Origin: Thiodiazotropha sp040793985 | GTDB taxonomy: Bacteria; Pseudomonadota; Gammaproteobacteria; Chromatiales; Chromatiaceae | NCBI GenBank assembly: GCA_040793985.1 | Contig: JBFNJI010000009.1 | Span: forward strand, 65,466 to 129,465 | DNA length: 64,000 bases | Direction: 5' to 3' | Shown: positions 42,729 to 51,857 of the stretch, piece after piece | How the letters are laid out: every line of letters begins with the position of its first letter | How positions within the stretch are numbered: the first letter of the stretch is position 1 | Position numbers and translations under genes: made by a program | Notes under the pieces: generated by a model | Databases searched by the model: none | The model's input: the letters and a program-made list of their open reading frames with translations, nothing else | What the model was told of the DNA's origin: nothing

Positions 42729-44525
42729 ATGCCCGAATCACCCAAAATCCGGTATTTAGCAAGCATCGGGATTTTAATACTGCTCACCCTAACGTTCTGG
42801 ATAGCGCACACCGTAAGCTGGAAAAACGGATTGGGTAGACTGAGCTTCAGTAATCAGCAGCAGCTGCAACAGTTCATCGATCATCTCGACTCCCAACTCT
42901 CACGCTATAACTTCATTCCCCAGTTAGTGGCGAAAAACGCGCTCTTGGTTGAATTACTCAGGGACCCGAATAACGACTCCCTGGTCGAGGTGGTTAATCT
43001 GTTTCTACACGAGATAAACGAAATCACCAGTGCATCCGATACCTACCTGATGGATAGCAACGGCTTGACGCTTGCATCCAGCAACTGGCGTGATGAAAAC
43101 CCCTTTGTCGGACAAAACTTCAGTTTCCGCCCCTATTTCTCGGAAGCCATGCAGGGTAAAATCGGGCGTTACTTTGCGTTGGGAACAACCTCGAAGATTC
43201 GTGGATACTATTTCTCTTTTCCCATCATATACAATGCGCAGAAGCACGGCGTTATCGCGGTCAAGATGGATCTCACCAAGATTGAAAAATATTGGTCCGA
43301 GAGGCAATCTCAATTCATAGTCAGCGATCCAGACGGGATTGTTTTTATCGCCACCAATCCGGATTGGCTTTATAAAAGCATTGTTCCGTTATCTGCTGAT
43401 TCCCTGGAGCGTATCAAGACGAGCCGCCGCTATAACGAAACCGAAATCACGGCAATGAAGCTCGTAAAAAAGTCAGTGATATCCGATAACAGCCATATCA
43501 TTCAGATCACTGACGAAGACACAATCACCGAGTATCTTTCAAGCTATCATGACATGCTGACAGCAGGCTGGTCGGTGCGGATTATCACCCCACTGGGCGA
43601 TCTGAGAAAACAAAGTTTGATCAATGCCTTTACCATGCTGTTGCTGTCACTATCGATGCTTCTGATCGGCCTGCTTGCCTGGCAACGACACAGACGCCAT
43701 CAGGAGCAGGAGCGCTTTCATCGGGATGCACATAAGCAACTGGAAAGACAAGTATCGTTGAGAACCGCAGATCTGCAGAACGAAATCGAGGAACACAAGC
43801 AGACCGAGAAAACCCTGCGTGAAACCCAGGGAGAATTGATCCAGACAGCGAAGCTTGCGGTTCTTGGCCAGATGTCAGCGAGTATCAGTCATGAGCTGAA
43901 TAACCCCTTGGCGGCAATTCGCAGCTATGCCGACAATGCACGTAAGTTTCTCTCCATTGATAAGGACGACAAGGCTGATGACAACCTGCAGCGGATAGCC
44001 GAGCTCACCGATCGCATGTCCCGAATCAGCTCCCAGCTTAAGTTCTTCTCGCGAAGATCGAGCGGTCAGCTTGAATCGGCCAATATAGCGCCAATCATAC
44101 AAACGGCAATCGAAATCTCCCGGCCTCAGTTCAAACAGCTGGCGATTGACATAGATACCGATGGGGTGGATGACGAACTCACCGCACTTGTCGATATTAT
44201 CCAGCTGGAACAGGTATTGATAAATCTTATCAACAATGCCATTCAGGCCATCGGCGACCGGACACCTGGCACAATATTGATCGCCACAGAGAGTGAGAAC
44301 AGGCAAATCATGGTTCATGTCGACGACAACGGACCGGGAATCGATGAAAACAAACTTGATATGATCTTTGAACCCTTTTTCACCACCCGTAAAACCGGCC
44401 TTGGACTTGGACTCTCGATATCGGCCAGAATCATCGACAGCATGCGTGGAAAACTATCCGCTGAAAATCTGAATCCGAGCGGCGCACGCTTCACCATCAC
44501 CCTGCCGGAGCCGGAACTGCAATAA
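42729..44525 (+). CDS. dctB: DctB-type sensor histidine kinase
   Basis: A 598-residue kinase: TM1 (LASIGILILLTLTFWIAHTV), a double-Cache periplasmic domain of DctB type (SASDTYLMDSNGLTLASSNWRDENPFVGQNFSFRPYFSEAMQGKIGRYFALGTTSKIRGYYFSFPI), TM2 (~300-320), a coiled coil, HisKA (LGQMSASISHELNNPLAAIRSYADNA) and HATPase (LINLINNAIQAIG, VDDNGPGIDE, GLGLSISARI). DctB proteins sense C4-dicarboxylates; the ligand here may differ as the associated transporter protein is of the TAXI class. Stop and dctD start share one base region. Confidence 0.9.
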   Translation: MPESPKIRYLASIGILILLTLTFWIAHTVSWKNGLGRLSFSNQQQLQQFIDHLDSQLSRYNFIPQLVAKNALLVELLRDPNNDSLVEVVNLFLHEINEITSASDTYLMDSNGLTLASSNWRDENPFVGQNFSFRPYFSEAMQGKIGRYFALGTTSKIRGYYFSFPIIYNAQKHGVIAVKMDLTKIEKYWSERQSQFIVSDPDGIVFIATNPDWLYKSIVPLSADSLERIKTSRRYNETEITAMKLVKKSVISDNSHIIQITDEDTITEYLSSYHDMLTAGWSVRIITPLGDLRKQSLINAFTMLLLSLSMLLIGLLAWQRHRRHQEQERFHRDAHKQLERQVSLRTADLQNEIEEHKQTEKTLRETQGELIQTAKLAVLGQMSASISHELNNPLAAIRSYADNARKFLSIDKDDKADDNLQRIAELTDRMSRISSQLKFFSRRSSGQLESANIAPIIQTAIEISRPQFKQLAIDIDTDGVDDELTALVDIIQLEQVLINLINNAIQAIGDRTPGTILIATESENRQIMVHVDDNGPGIDENKLDMIFEPFFTTRKTGLGLGLSISARIIDSMRGKLSAENLNPSGARFTITLPEPELQ

Positions 44526-45877
44526 TGAAAACAAACCCAGATGTCTATTTTATCGATGATGAAATCGACCTTCGACTGGCCAACGAGCAGACCCTGGAAC
44601 TGGCCGGATTCAAAGTCAAGGTTTTTGAAAAAGCCGAAGATGTGCTGAAGCTGATCAATGACCAGACCAGCGGTATTGTTGTCAGTGATATACGTCTTCC
44701 CGGCATTGATGGACTTGTACTTTTACAACGGTTGCAACGAATGGATGCCACGCTGCCGATTATCCTGATCACCGGGCACGGGGACATCTCCATGGCGGTA
44801 GACGCCATGCACAAAGGCGCCTATGACTTTATCGAGAAGCCTTTCTCCGCCGAGCGACTGGTGGACACGGTGCGCAGGGCCCTGGAAAAGCGCAGACTTG
44901 TACTTGAGAATCGGACCCTGAAAAGTGAACTCGATGCGGAAAATACCCTGGGTCCGAGAATCATCGGTAAAACTCCGGCGATAAAAGCGCTTAAAAACAC
45001 TGTCAATCAACTTGCGGATACCGCAGCTGACATATTGCTTATGGGCGAAACCGGCACCGGCAAGGAACTGATGGCACGCTCGCTGCACGAACACAGTCAA
45101 CGGAGGGATAAAAATTTTGTTGCCGTAAACTGCGGCGCGATCCCGGAAAACCTGATCGAAAGCGAACTCTTCGGTCATGAAAAGGGGGCATTTACCGGTG
45201 CCCAAACATTGCGTGTCGGTAAATTCGAATATGCCAATCAAGGCACTGTGTTTCTCGATGAAATCGAATCCATGCCCCTACCCGCTCAGGTCAGGCTACT
45301 GCGCGTTTTGCAGGAGCGCACGCTCGAACGCATTGGATCCAACGAGAGCATCGAATTGGATATCCGTATCATCACCGCCTCCAAGATAGACCTTAAAGCT
45401 GCTGCAGAGCGCGGCGAATTCAGGGAAGACCTCTACTATCGATTGAATGTGGTTTCCCTGGAACTTCCACCTCTGCGGGAACGCCGCGAGGATATTCCTC
45501 TGCTGTTCCAACATTTTCTATTGGTTGCAGCCGCACGCTACGGCAAGGTTGCACCGGCGATGCCAGACAATCTGAACCAGAAACTGATGACTTTCAACTG
45601 GCCGGGGAATGTTAGGGAACTGCGCAATGTTGCTGAACGCTTTGTCCTGCTGGGCAATGAATGCGGCCTGCAACTCGATGAAGATTCCGCGATCTCGCCC
45701 TGCATCCCCATGACCCTGCCTGAGCATGTCGAAGCCTTTGAGCGGGCAATGATCGAGCAGGCCCTTTCCGAATCCGGCGGGGTGATTAAAAAGACCATGG
45801 AGCTACTCGGCTTACCGAGAAAAACCCTCTATGACAAAATGCAGAAATATGGCCTGGACAAACGCTTGTACAAATAG
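44525..45877 (+). CDS. dctD: DctD-type sigma-54 response regulator
   Basis: A 450-residue activator: receiver (VYFIDDEIDLRLANEQTLELAGF, VVSDIRLPGIDGLVLL with phospho-Asp, KPFSAERLVDTVRRAL), AAA+ (GETGTGKELMARSLH, GAFTGAQ, GTVFLDEIESMPL, RLNVVSLELPPLRERREDI) and a Fis-type HTH (SGGVIKKTMELLGLPRKTLYDKMQKYGL), as in DctD. It follows dctB without a gap and precedes a gene with a consensus sigma-54 promoter, its probable target. Confidence 0.92.
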   Translation: MKTNPDVYFIDDEIDLRLANEQTLELAGFKVKVFEKAEDVLKLINDQTSGIVVSDIRLPGIDGLVLLQRLQRMDATLPIILITGHGDISMAVDAMHKGAYDFIEKPFSAERLVDTVRRALEKRRLVLENRTLKSELDAENTLGPRIIGKTPAIKALKNTVNQLADTAADILLMGETGTGKELMARSLHEHSQRRDKNFVAVNCGAIPENLIESELFGHEKGAFTGAQTLRVGKFEYANQGTVFLDEIESMPLPAQVRLLRVLQERTLERIGSNESIELDIRIITASKIDLKAAAERGEFREDLYYRLNVVSLELPPLRERREDIPLLFQHFLLVAAARYGKVAPAMPDNLNQKLMTFNWPGNVRELRNVAERFVLLGNECGLQLDEDSAISPCIPMTLPEHVEAFERAMIEQALSESGGVIKKTMELLGLPRKTLYDKMQKYGLDKRLYK

Positions 45878-45927
45878 CGGCAATGTCGCTCAATCTTGGC
45901 CGAATGCCACACTCAATCCCCGGGGCA

Positions 45928-45947
45928 ATGGGTGGAGTTCCACCCAT
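45928..45947. promoter_or_regulatory. Perfect inverted repeat, probable DctD-type binding site
   Basis: ATGGGTGGA-GT-TCCACCCAT is a perfect 9+9 inverted repeat about 88 bp upstream of the sigma-54 element of the TAXI gene and 50 bp after the dctD stop. Position and symmetry suit an upstream activator site. Confidence 0.65.
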
Positions 45948-46034
45948 ATGGCAGTTATCCCTCTACCCACACTTTTTTCAACTTGTTTTATCCAATCATT
46001 GAGTTAGCCTAGGATTGCCCGGCAAAACACTGTC

Positions 46035-46050
46035 TGGCCTAAGTTTTGCT
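46035..46050 (+). promoter_or_regulatory. Sigma-54 promoter of the TAXI binding-protein gene
   Basis: TGGCCTAAGTTTTGCT has GG and GC spaced by 10 bp and a TTGCT -12 block. It is 65 bp before the ATG at 46115 and downstream of a DctD-type activator gene. Confidence 0.78.
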
Positions 46051-46114
46051 GACTTCAACATGGTCTATTTGAAACAGACACTATTTCACGACCCATAATA
46101 ACGGAGGATAACGA

Positions 46115-47086
46115 ATGAACATCACACGCAGATCTGTTCTTGCCGCCGCGACGGCACTGCTAACAGCCAGCATGATGATACCTGCCACCGCAACAGCCAA
46201 AGAGAGAGTGGTCTTTAGCGGTGGTCCAGCTGGTGGCACCTTCCAGGTTGTCGCCAATGCAGTACAAGTGTACAAGCCCATCAAGAGTTCCAAGGACTTT
46301 CGCGTCAAGGCGCAATCCTCGGCGGGATCGGTTGAAAACCTGCGTAAGGTAAACTCGGGCAAGGCGCAGATGGGCGTGGTCTATTCCGGCCATGTCTACC
46401 TCGGCCGCAACGGCTTGATGAAAAACGATACCAGAAAATATGAGGACGTCATGGCTGTCGCCTGGCTCTACGGTGCGCCCGCCCAATTGGTGACACGCAA
46501 GGGCTCGGGGATCAAAAGCACCAAGGACCTGGTCGGTAAAAAGGTCGGTGTGGGCAACGCCGGATCTGGTGCCTTCGCCAACTGTGAACTCTTCTTCACC
46601 CATATGGGTGTCTGGGACAAGGTTGAACGCAACGCCATGGGTTACAACGATGCCGCCCAGGCATTCGGCAACAACCAGCTGGATGCCTTCTGGCTGTTCA
46701 CCGCCTTTCCCAGCGGCGCTGTGATCATGGCCGCTCAGACCAACGACATTGAGTTGATCGACCTGGGTAAGGATGCTAAGGATAGCGGTTTCTTCGATAA
46801 ATACCCCTACTTCTCCCAATTGGCGGTACCGGCCGGTACCTATCGCGGAGTGGATAGCGATACCCCATCCTTTCAGGACTCGGCGCTGTGGGTAGCCAAC
46901 TCCAAGGTCTCCGATGATACCGTCTACAAGATGCTTTCGATGATCTACACCGATGAAGGCCTGGCCCACATGAAAGCGCAGAAAAAGACCTTCAAGAATA
47001 TGAGTCTCGAGACCGGAACCCAGGGTGTCGTTACCCCATGGCATCCAGGCGCCATCAAATTCTGGAAAGACAAAGGCATGATGTAA
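46115..47086 (+). CDS. TAXI-family TRAP transporter solute-binding protein
   Basis: A 323-residue periplasmic protein with a twin-arginine-like signal (NITRRSVLAAATALLTASMMIPATATA). The mature part has VVFSGGPAGGTFQVVANAV, AQSSAGSVENLRKVNSGKAQMGVVYSGHVYLGRNG, LVGKKVGVGNAGSGAFANCELFFTHMG and TPWHPGAIKFWKDKG, the TAXI family pattern. No TRAP membrane subunit is found nearby, so it is an orphan in this window. It could serve as a ligand presenter to DctB or as part of a transporter encoded elsewhere. A strong ribosome site (CGGAGGATAACG) precedes the ATG. Confidence 0.9.
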   Translation: MNITRRSVLAAATALLTASMMIPATATAKERVVFSGGPAGGTFQVVANAVQVYKPIKSSKDFRVKAQSSAGSVENLRKVNSGKAQMGVVYSGHVYLGRNGLMKNDTRKYEDVMAVAWLYGAPAQLVTRKGSGIKSTKDLVGKKVGVGNAGSGAFANCELFFTHMGVWDKVERNAMGYNDAAQAFGNNQLDAFWLFTAFPSGAVIMAAQTNDIELIDLGKDAKDSGFFDKYPYFSQLAVPAGTYRGVDSDTPSFQDSALWVANSKVSDDTVYKMLSMIYTDEGLAHMKAQKKTFKNMSLETGTQGVVTPWHPGAIKFWKDKGMM

Positions 47087-47130
47087 ATCCTGCACTTGTT
47101 GAGCCGCCAGGCTCACCAATACCGCGATAA

Positions 47131-47164
47131 GCCAACCACTCAAAAGTGGTTGGCTTTTCTTTTT
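47131..47164 (+). terminator. Rho-independent terminator after the TAXI gene
   Basis: GCCAACCACT and AGTGGTTGGC form a perfect 10-bp stem with a CAAA loop, followed by TTTTCTTTTT. Confidence 0.93.
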
Positions 47165-47415
47165 AACCCGATGCGGATCCACAGATCAAACCTGTCTTAG
47201 GCAGTGATAGCGACCCTTGACCCACTGGTTCTCGTTCGGCAACCGACAGCCCTATTGAAATTGTTTATCAAAATCTCAATCAGATAGGGCATGCCTTCAT
47301 TTATCAATGAGACCCACTCCCCTTTTCTATAATTCCAGCTGGGGTAGGCTGTACTTTTTAACCCTGTGCCGCATGCACTGAATCCATACACAGAAACACG
47401 ATAAGGAACTCGGCT

Positions 47416-47994
47416 ATGTTTGACAGAAACAAAAGAGAGACCCATGACGACAGCGCCGACCAGACAGCCAGCGAAACAAGAAGATCCACGGAGAGCTTCG
47501 AATCCAAGACTCGAGTTCGTGAGGCGGCGGTCATTGGGCCTTCCATCCAGATCAATGGCGACCTCAGTGGCGAGGAGGACCTGATTATCCAGGGTAAGGT
47601 CTCGGGCACCATACAGCTGAGGGAGAAAAGCCTCACCGTGGGCAAACAGGGTCAGGTTGACGCCAATGTACTCGCTCACAGCATCATCATCGAAGGTCAG
47701 GTGAATGGCGATCTCTACGGCTCTGAACGCGTATCCATCCGCAACACCGGCAATGTCAACGGGAACATTATTTCACCCAAGGTGGGTCTAGACGAGGGCT
47801 GCCGCTTCAAAGGCAGCATCGATATGGACCAGGAGATGGTCAGCAAGGCATTTGGCAATTCGGGCGCACCCTCGGCAATGCCTAAACCGGAATCCTCTTC
47901 TGTGAAACCGAAAAAGGACGAGCCCGCCAAACCGGATAAGAGTGAAAAACCGGCGGTGCCTGACAAGGGGATCAATAGTGGTACCACGGGTTGA
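47416..47994 (+). CDS. Bactofilin family cytoskeletal protein
   Basis: A 192-residue protein with a disordered N-terminus, a central beta-helical bactofilin domain (~40-140: IGPSIQINGDLSGEEDLIIQGKVSGTIQLREKSLTVGKQGQVDANVLAHSIIIEGQVNGDLYGSERVSIRNTGNVNGNIISPKVGLDEGCRFKGSIDM) and a Lys/Pro/Glu-rich tail. Bactofilins self-assemble into filaments without nucleotides and affect cell shape or polar organisation. Lone gene here. Confidence 0.93.
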   Translation: MFDRNKRETHDDSADQTASETRRSTESFESKTRVREAAVIGPSIQINGDLSGEEDLIIQGKVSGTIQLREKSLTVGKQGQVDANVLAHSIIIEGQVNGDLYGSERVSIRNTGNVNGNIISPKVGLDEGCRFKGSIDMDQEMVSKAFGNSGAPSAMPKPESSSVKPKKDEPAKPDKSEKPAVPDKGINSGTTG

Positions 47995-48078
47995 ATCGAA
48001 CGATACCCGGTACATCATGACCCAAAAGATAATCCGCTCTGCGTGGCAGGACCACGCTGAAAGAATCAAGTATATTCG

Positions 48079-48711
48079 TTGACTGCCTTGGCTTCACATG
48101 ACCAATCAGACCGGCTTGGTGGCAACCAACCTTTCACCACGCCACTGTTTCACGAAGTGATGACACGGTTCGACACCACCAGGCGTCATGTGATCTTCGA
48201 ACCAGGTTCCATCAGTCCCGGTATCTTGACGCTGCAGCAGGGCAAGCGATGCCGCCTCGTGATTGCCGATGCGGCAGTTGCTTTGAGTGATCTCAGTGGT
48301 GAATCCCCCGATAGCAAAACCCTACATCAACTGATGGGGCCGTATATCGCAGCACCCGATAGCGAAGAGATAGATACCGTTCTCTGCTGGGATCTGCTCA
48401 ACTATCTCAGCCTGCCACTGATTGAGGTCTTTACCGCAAAGCTAGTCCCCCACATGTCAGCAACAGGCATGTTGCATGCCTATATCCATTCAGCACACAC
48501 CACCATGCCTCGTTATCCTCAGTGCTACCGGGTGTTGGCGGAGGATCTCGTGGCCTGCGTGGCGCAGGATGCCGGCGAGCGTAAGACACCCCGCTACAGC
48601 TATGGCGACCTGGATAGACATGCCACAGGGTTACGCGTTGCACGTTCGATGTTGCTGCGTAATGGTATTCAGGAGTACCTGCTCCGTGTGCATCGGGCCA
48701 CTGCCCAGTAA
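48079..48711 (+). CDS. Uncharacterised protein, possibly methyltransferase-like
   Basis: A 210-residue protein starting from a TTG with no convincing ribosome site; a shorter form from ATG at codon 28 is possible. The segment RRHVIFEPGSISPGILTLQQGKRCRLVIADAAV and EEIDTVLCWDLLNYLSLPLIEVFTAKLVPHMSATGMLHAYIHS resembles the Rossmann strand order of SAM-dependent methyltransferases (acidic residue after strand 2, LNYL after strand 4), but the glycine-rich motif I is poor. Function unknown. Confidence 0.6.
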   Translation: MTALASHDQSDRLGGNQPFTTPLFHEVMTRFDTTRRHVIFEPGSISPGILTLQQGKRCRLVIADAAVALSDLSGESPDSKTLHQLMGPYIAAPDSEEIDTVLCWDLLNYLSLPLIEVFTAKLVPHMSATGMLHAYIHSAHTTMPRYPQCYRVLAEDLVACVAQDAGERKTPRYSYGDLDRHATGLRVARSMLLRNGIQEYLLRVHRATAQ

Positions 48712-49031
48712 CAGACCACAGCGAATGCAACGGGCATCCATCCACAAGCCCCCCATCAATACACAATATTTCTTTGTTTTTCAGTATATTGGTTATTCAT
48801 TTCTTGCTCTATCAACACCCCACCACCTGGCACCCATCCTACTTGGGTTGTTTATCCTCCGAAATCCGGAAAAAACCTTAAGACATCTGTGTATTTGCCG
48901 TTACCCTATTTCATTAACGAGTGATATTCCGTGCCATGGGCGACCACAAGACGCGCGAAAGCGTCAGGATCGCCAGCATGCATCACATCATCTCTCGAGT
49001 TCAATGGACAGCCATATTCGGACGGACGTTT
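48712..49031. other. Intergenic region upstream of the GGDEF-EAL gene
   Basis: About 320 bp with no supported gene. The GGDEF-EAL frame is open back to 48921, so a longer N-terminus cannot be excluded, but the residues before 49032 lack family character. AT-rich sequence at 48770-48800 may hold the promoter. Confidence 0.4.
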
Positions 49032-51107
49032 ATGAAACTGGGATTTAAGTTCAATAACAAAAACTTAAGTCTTTGGACTTCACTCGCGGTAGTGCTTTGG
49101 TGTGCGGTCTTCACCTTCTCGCTGGCGTGGAACCTGAGGCAAAACCAGCGCATGGTTCCTGAACAGGCCACTGCCCAGGCCCGTGCCGCCATCGAGAAGG
49201 ACCTGATCTACCGCAGTGTCGTCTCCCGCGTCGGTGGCATCTACATGCCCATAGATCAGGGCATCATACCCAACCCCTACCTCGCCCACCTGCCCGATAG
49301 AGACGTCACCACCACCGATGGACGCAAGCTGACGCTGGTGAACTCCTCCTATTTTACCCGCCTGGTCCACGACCAGGAGGCGATGCTGTCACCTGATGGG
49401 ATTCGCGGACACACCACCAAAGAACACCCGCTGAGGCCGCTCAATGTACCGGACAGCTGGGAGCTGAAAGGCCTGACAAAACTCCGCAGCGGTGAAGCAG
49501 AATGGAGCGAGGAGACACTGATCGATGGCAAGCCCTATCTGCGCATGATCAGACCCAGGCTGGCCAAGGCCTCATGCATGGGGTGCCACCCGGAGGAGAG
49601 TGCCAAGCCTGGCGAGGTGATGGGCGGTATCAGCGTACGCATTCCACTGGATAATCTGCAGGCCCGCGCCGATGCCCGTGTCCTCAGTATAGTCGGCTGG
49701 CATGGCGGCTTGTGGATACTCGGCATGCTGGGCCTGTTCCTGGGAAACCGACTGCTACGCATTCAATCGGATGAGATGCGCTACTCCGCACTGCATGACA
49801 TCCTCACCGATCTGCCGAACCGGGCACTCTTCATGGACCGCTTGGAACAGCGACTGGAGAGAGCAAAGCGGCACGACAAAACCGGAGCGATACTCTTTCT
49901 CGATCTGGACCGTTTCAAAAATATCAACGACTCCTTGGGCCACGGTATTGGCGACGAGTTGCTGAAACGGGTTGCGGAACGACAACGCTTCCTGTTACGC
50001 GCTGAAGATACCGTCGCCCGCCTGGGAGGGGATGAGTTTGTGATCCTGTTGGCCGATCTGCACAACGATCCGGAGTTAATAGCCATCGAGGCAAGGAATG
50101 TGGCGGAAAAGGTGTTGGAGGCCCTTTCCCAGCCCTACCAGATCAATAACCACACCCTTCATTCAACGCCCAGTATCGGTATTGCACTTATCTCACCGGA
50201 AGCGGCAAATGCCAGTGAGATACTTAGACAGGCCGATGCGGCCATGTACCAGGCCAAGGAGTATGGGCGTAACAATTTTCGTTTCTTCCTGCCCAGCATG
50301 CAGATGCTTGCCGCGGAAAGACTCGACCTGGAAAACGCCCTTCACAGCGCGATCACCCAGAATCAACTGGTACTCCACTACCAACCCAAGGTGACCATCG
50401 CGAGAAGGACCGAAATCCTGGGTGCCGAGGCACTGATTCGCTGGCAGCACCCGACCCAAGGGCTCCTGCTGCCTGGCGAATTCATCGCCATTGCGGAAGA
50501 GAGTGGATTGATTCTGCAGCTGGGTGAGTGGGTATTGCGGGAGGTCTGCTTGCAAATCAAGGCCTGGGAGCGGCTTTTCAAGCGTGAGCCTTTTGGCAGG
50601 ATTGCAGTGAATATCAGCCCGAAACAGTTTCAACAGAAGGATTTCGTACAACGGGTTGATTCAATCATAACCGAAACCGAGGTAGATCCAACGAAACTGG
50701 AAATGGAATTGACCGAGAGTTCACTGGTAGAGGATGTCCACGATGTGAGGCACAAAATGGAAGAGTTGAAAAAACTCGGGATCCAGCTTTCCATCGATGA
50801 TTTCGGTACCGGTTACTCCTCACTTGCCTACCTGAAAATGTTACCTGTGGACGTGCTCAAGATAGACCGTTCATTCGTCAGAGATATTGGTATAGATCCC
50901 AATGACGACGCGATTGTCGAAACCATCCTTGCCATGTCATGGCGTCTCGGATTCAGCGCCATTGCCGAAGGTGTGGAAACCGATGAGCAACTGAAGTTCC
51001 TCAGGGCTCGACAGTGTGATGGCTATCAGGGCTATCTATTCAGCAGGCCACTGGAGGTCGAAGATTTCGAGTCCATGTTGTTAAATGCTACAGGTATTCG
51101 CGCTTAG
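49032..51107 (+). CDS. GGDEF-EAL protein with haem-binding DUF3365 (Tll0287-like) sensor
   Basis: A 691-residue c-di-GMP enzyme. TM1 (LWTSLAVVLWCAVFTFSLAW), a periplasmic DUF3365/Tll0287-like domain with SVVSRVGGIYMP and a c-type haem motif CMGCH (C182-H186), TM2 (~220-240), GGDEF domain (DILTDLPNRALF, LFLDLDRFKNINDSLGHGIGD, LGGDEFVILLA) and EAL domain (GAEALIRWQHP, MELTESSLVEDV, IDDFGTGYSSLAYLKMLPVDVLKIDRSFV). Both catalytic motifs are intact. The sensor may respond to redox state or gases via c-type haem. The start at 49032 is chosen because TM1 follows it. Confidence 0.92.
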   Translation: MKLGFKFNNKNLSLWTSLAVVLWCAVFTFSLAWNLRQNQRMVPEQATAQARAAIEKDLIYRSVVSRVGGIYMPIDQGIIPNPYLAHLPDRDVTTTDGRKLTLVNSSYFTRLVHDQEAMLSPDGIRGHTTKEHPLRPLNVPDSWELKGLTKLRSGEAEWSEETLIDGKPYLRMIRPRLAKASCMGCHPEESAKPGEVMGGISVRIPLDNLQARADARVLSIVGWHGGLWILGMLGLFLGNRLLRIQSDEMRYSALHDILTDLPNRALFMDRLEQRLERAKRHDKTGAILFLDLDRFKNINDSLGHGIGDELLKRVAERQRFLLRAEDTVARLGGDEFVILLADLHNDPELIAIEARNVAEKVLEALSQPYQINNHTLHSTPSIGIALISPEAANASEILRQADAAMYQAKEYGRNNFRFFLPSMQMLAAERLDLENALHSAITQNQLVLHYQPKVTIARRTEILGAEALIRWQHPTQGLLLPGEFIAIAEESGLILQLGEWVLREVCLQIKAWERLFKREPFGRIAVNISPKQFQQKDFVQRVDSIITETEVDPTKLEMELTESSLVEDVHDVRHKMEELKKLGIQLSIDDFGTGYSSLAYLKMLPVDVLKIDRSFVRDIGIDPNDDAIVETILAMSWRLGFSAIAEGVETDEQLKFLRARQCDGYQGYLFSRPLEVEDFESMLLNATGIRA

Positions 51108-51110
51108 TAT

Positions 51111-51818
51111 TCAACCGGATCGGATCCGCTCCGGGTAATCGGAGATAATGCCATCGACGCCCATTTCCAGGGCAAGCTCTATATCGGATGGATGATTGAG
51201 GGTATAGACATAAACCTGTAAACCCTTGAGATGCAGGGTATCCACAAATTCGGGCGTTATGGAATCGAATCCCAGGCCCACGTGGGATGCATGGGCCGCT
51301 TCGGCAAACTGCGCACCGCCTATCGGCACGCCTTCAAGCAGCGCCATGGTAACTGCCGAACTGTCAATAGCTCGTAGCGAGATCAGCTCGGAGTGCAGGA
51401 ATGAGGCGTATATCACAGGCACATCCGTTCCTGCATTGCATACCTGTTCGACTAGTTTTCCGGCAATGTTCCTGGATCTCATTTCGATCATAATTCCGGC
51501 GTGCTCGCCGACCAGTTCCAGAACCTCGCTAAACAGCGGAACATGCTCGCCGTTTCCCGCATCCAAGGATCTCAGGTATTCAAGGTTCAGCTCGCTCACA
51601 TATCCATCCCCATTGGTCGTACGATCAACGCGTTTGTCATGGATTACGACCAGCCGTCCATCTTTGGTCAATTGGAGATCAATTTCTATGTAGTCGACAC
51701 CGAAAGCGAGACTCCGCTCGATGGCTGACAAGGTGTTTTCAGGTGCGTGGCCAGCACCGCCACGATGTGCGATACGAACAACAGGTAGAGCCTGATATTT
51801 TGTATACATTTGGTCCAT
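51111..51818 (-). CDS. Glycerophosphodiester phosphodiesterase
   Basis: A 235-residue GDPD-family hydrolase without signal peptide, so cytoplasmic (UgpQ-like). Catalytic motif RIAHRGGAGHAPENTLSAIERSLAFGVDYIEIDLQLTKDGRLVVIHDKRVDRTTNG holds the conserved HR...ENT...E.D...H.D residues; the C-terminal YVYTLNHPSDIELALEMGVDGIISDYPE is also typical. Releases glycerol 3-phosphate from glycerophosphodiesters. Downstream of the HDOD regulator in the same direction (40 bp). Confidence 0.94.
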   Translation of the reverse strand: MDQMYTKYQALPVVRIAHRGGAGHAPENTLSAIERSLAFGVDYIEIDLQLTKDGRLVVIHDKRVDRTTNGDGYVSELNLEYLRSLDAGNGEHVPLFSEVLELVGEHAGIMIEMRSRNIAGKLVEQVCNAGTDVPVIYASFLHSELISLRAIDSSAVTMALLEGVPIGGAQFAEAAHASHVGLGFDSITPEFVDTLHLKGLQVYVYTLNHPSDIELALEMGVDGIISDYPERIRSG

Positions 51819-51857
51819 CCGCTACTGGCTTGGCGTACCCAAGCAGAGTGCGAGTTG

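Noticed and set aside
46160..47182. 340-residue frame antisense to the TAXI gene
   Set aside because: Shadow; the plus-strand gene has promoter, ribosome site, signal peptide and family motifs.
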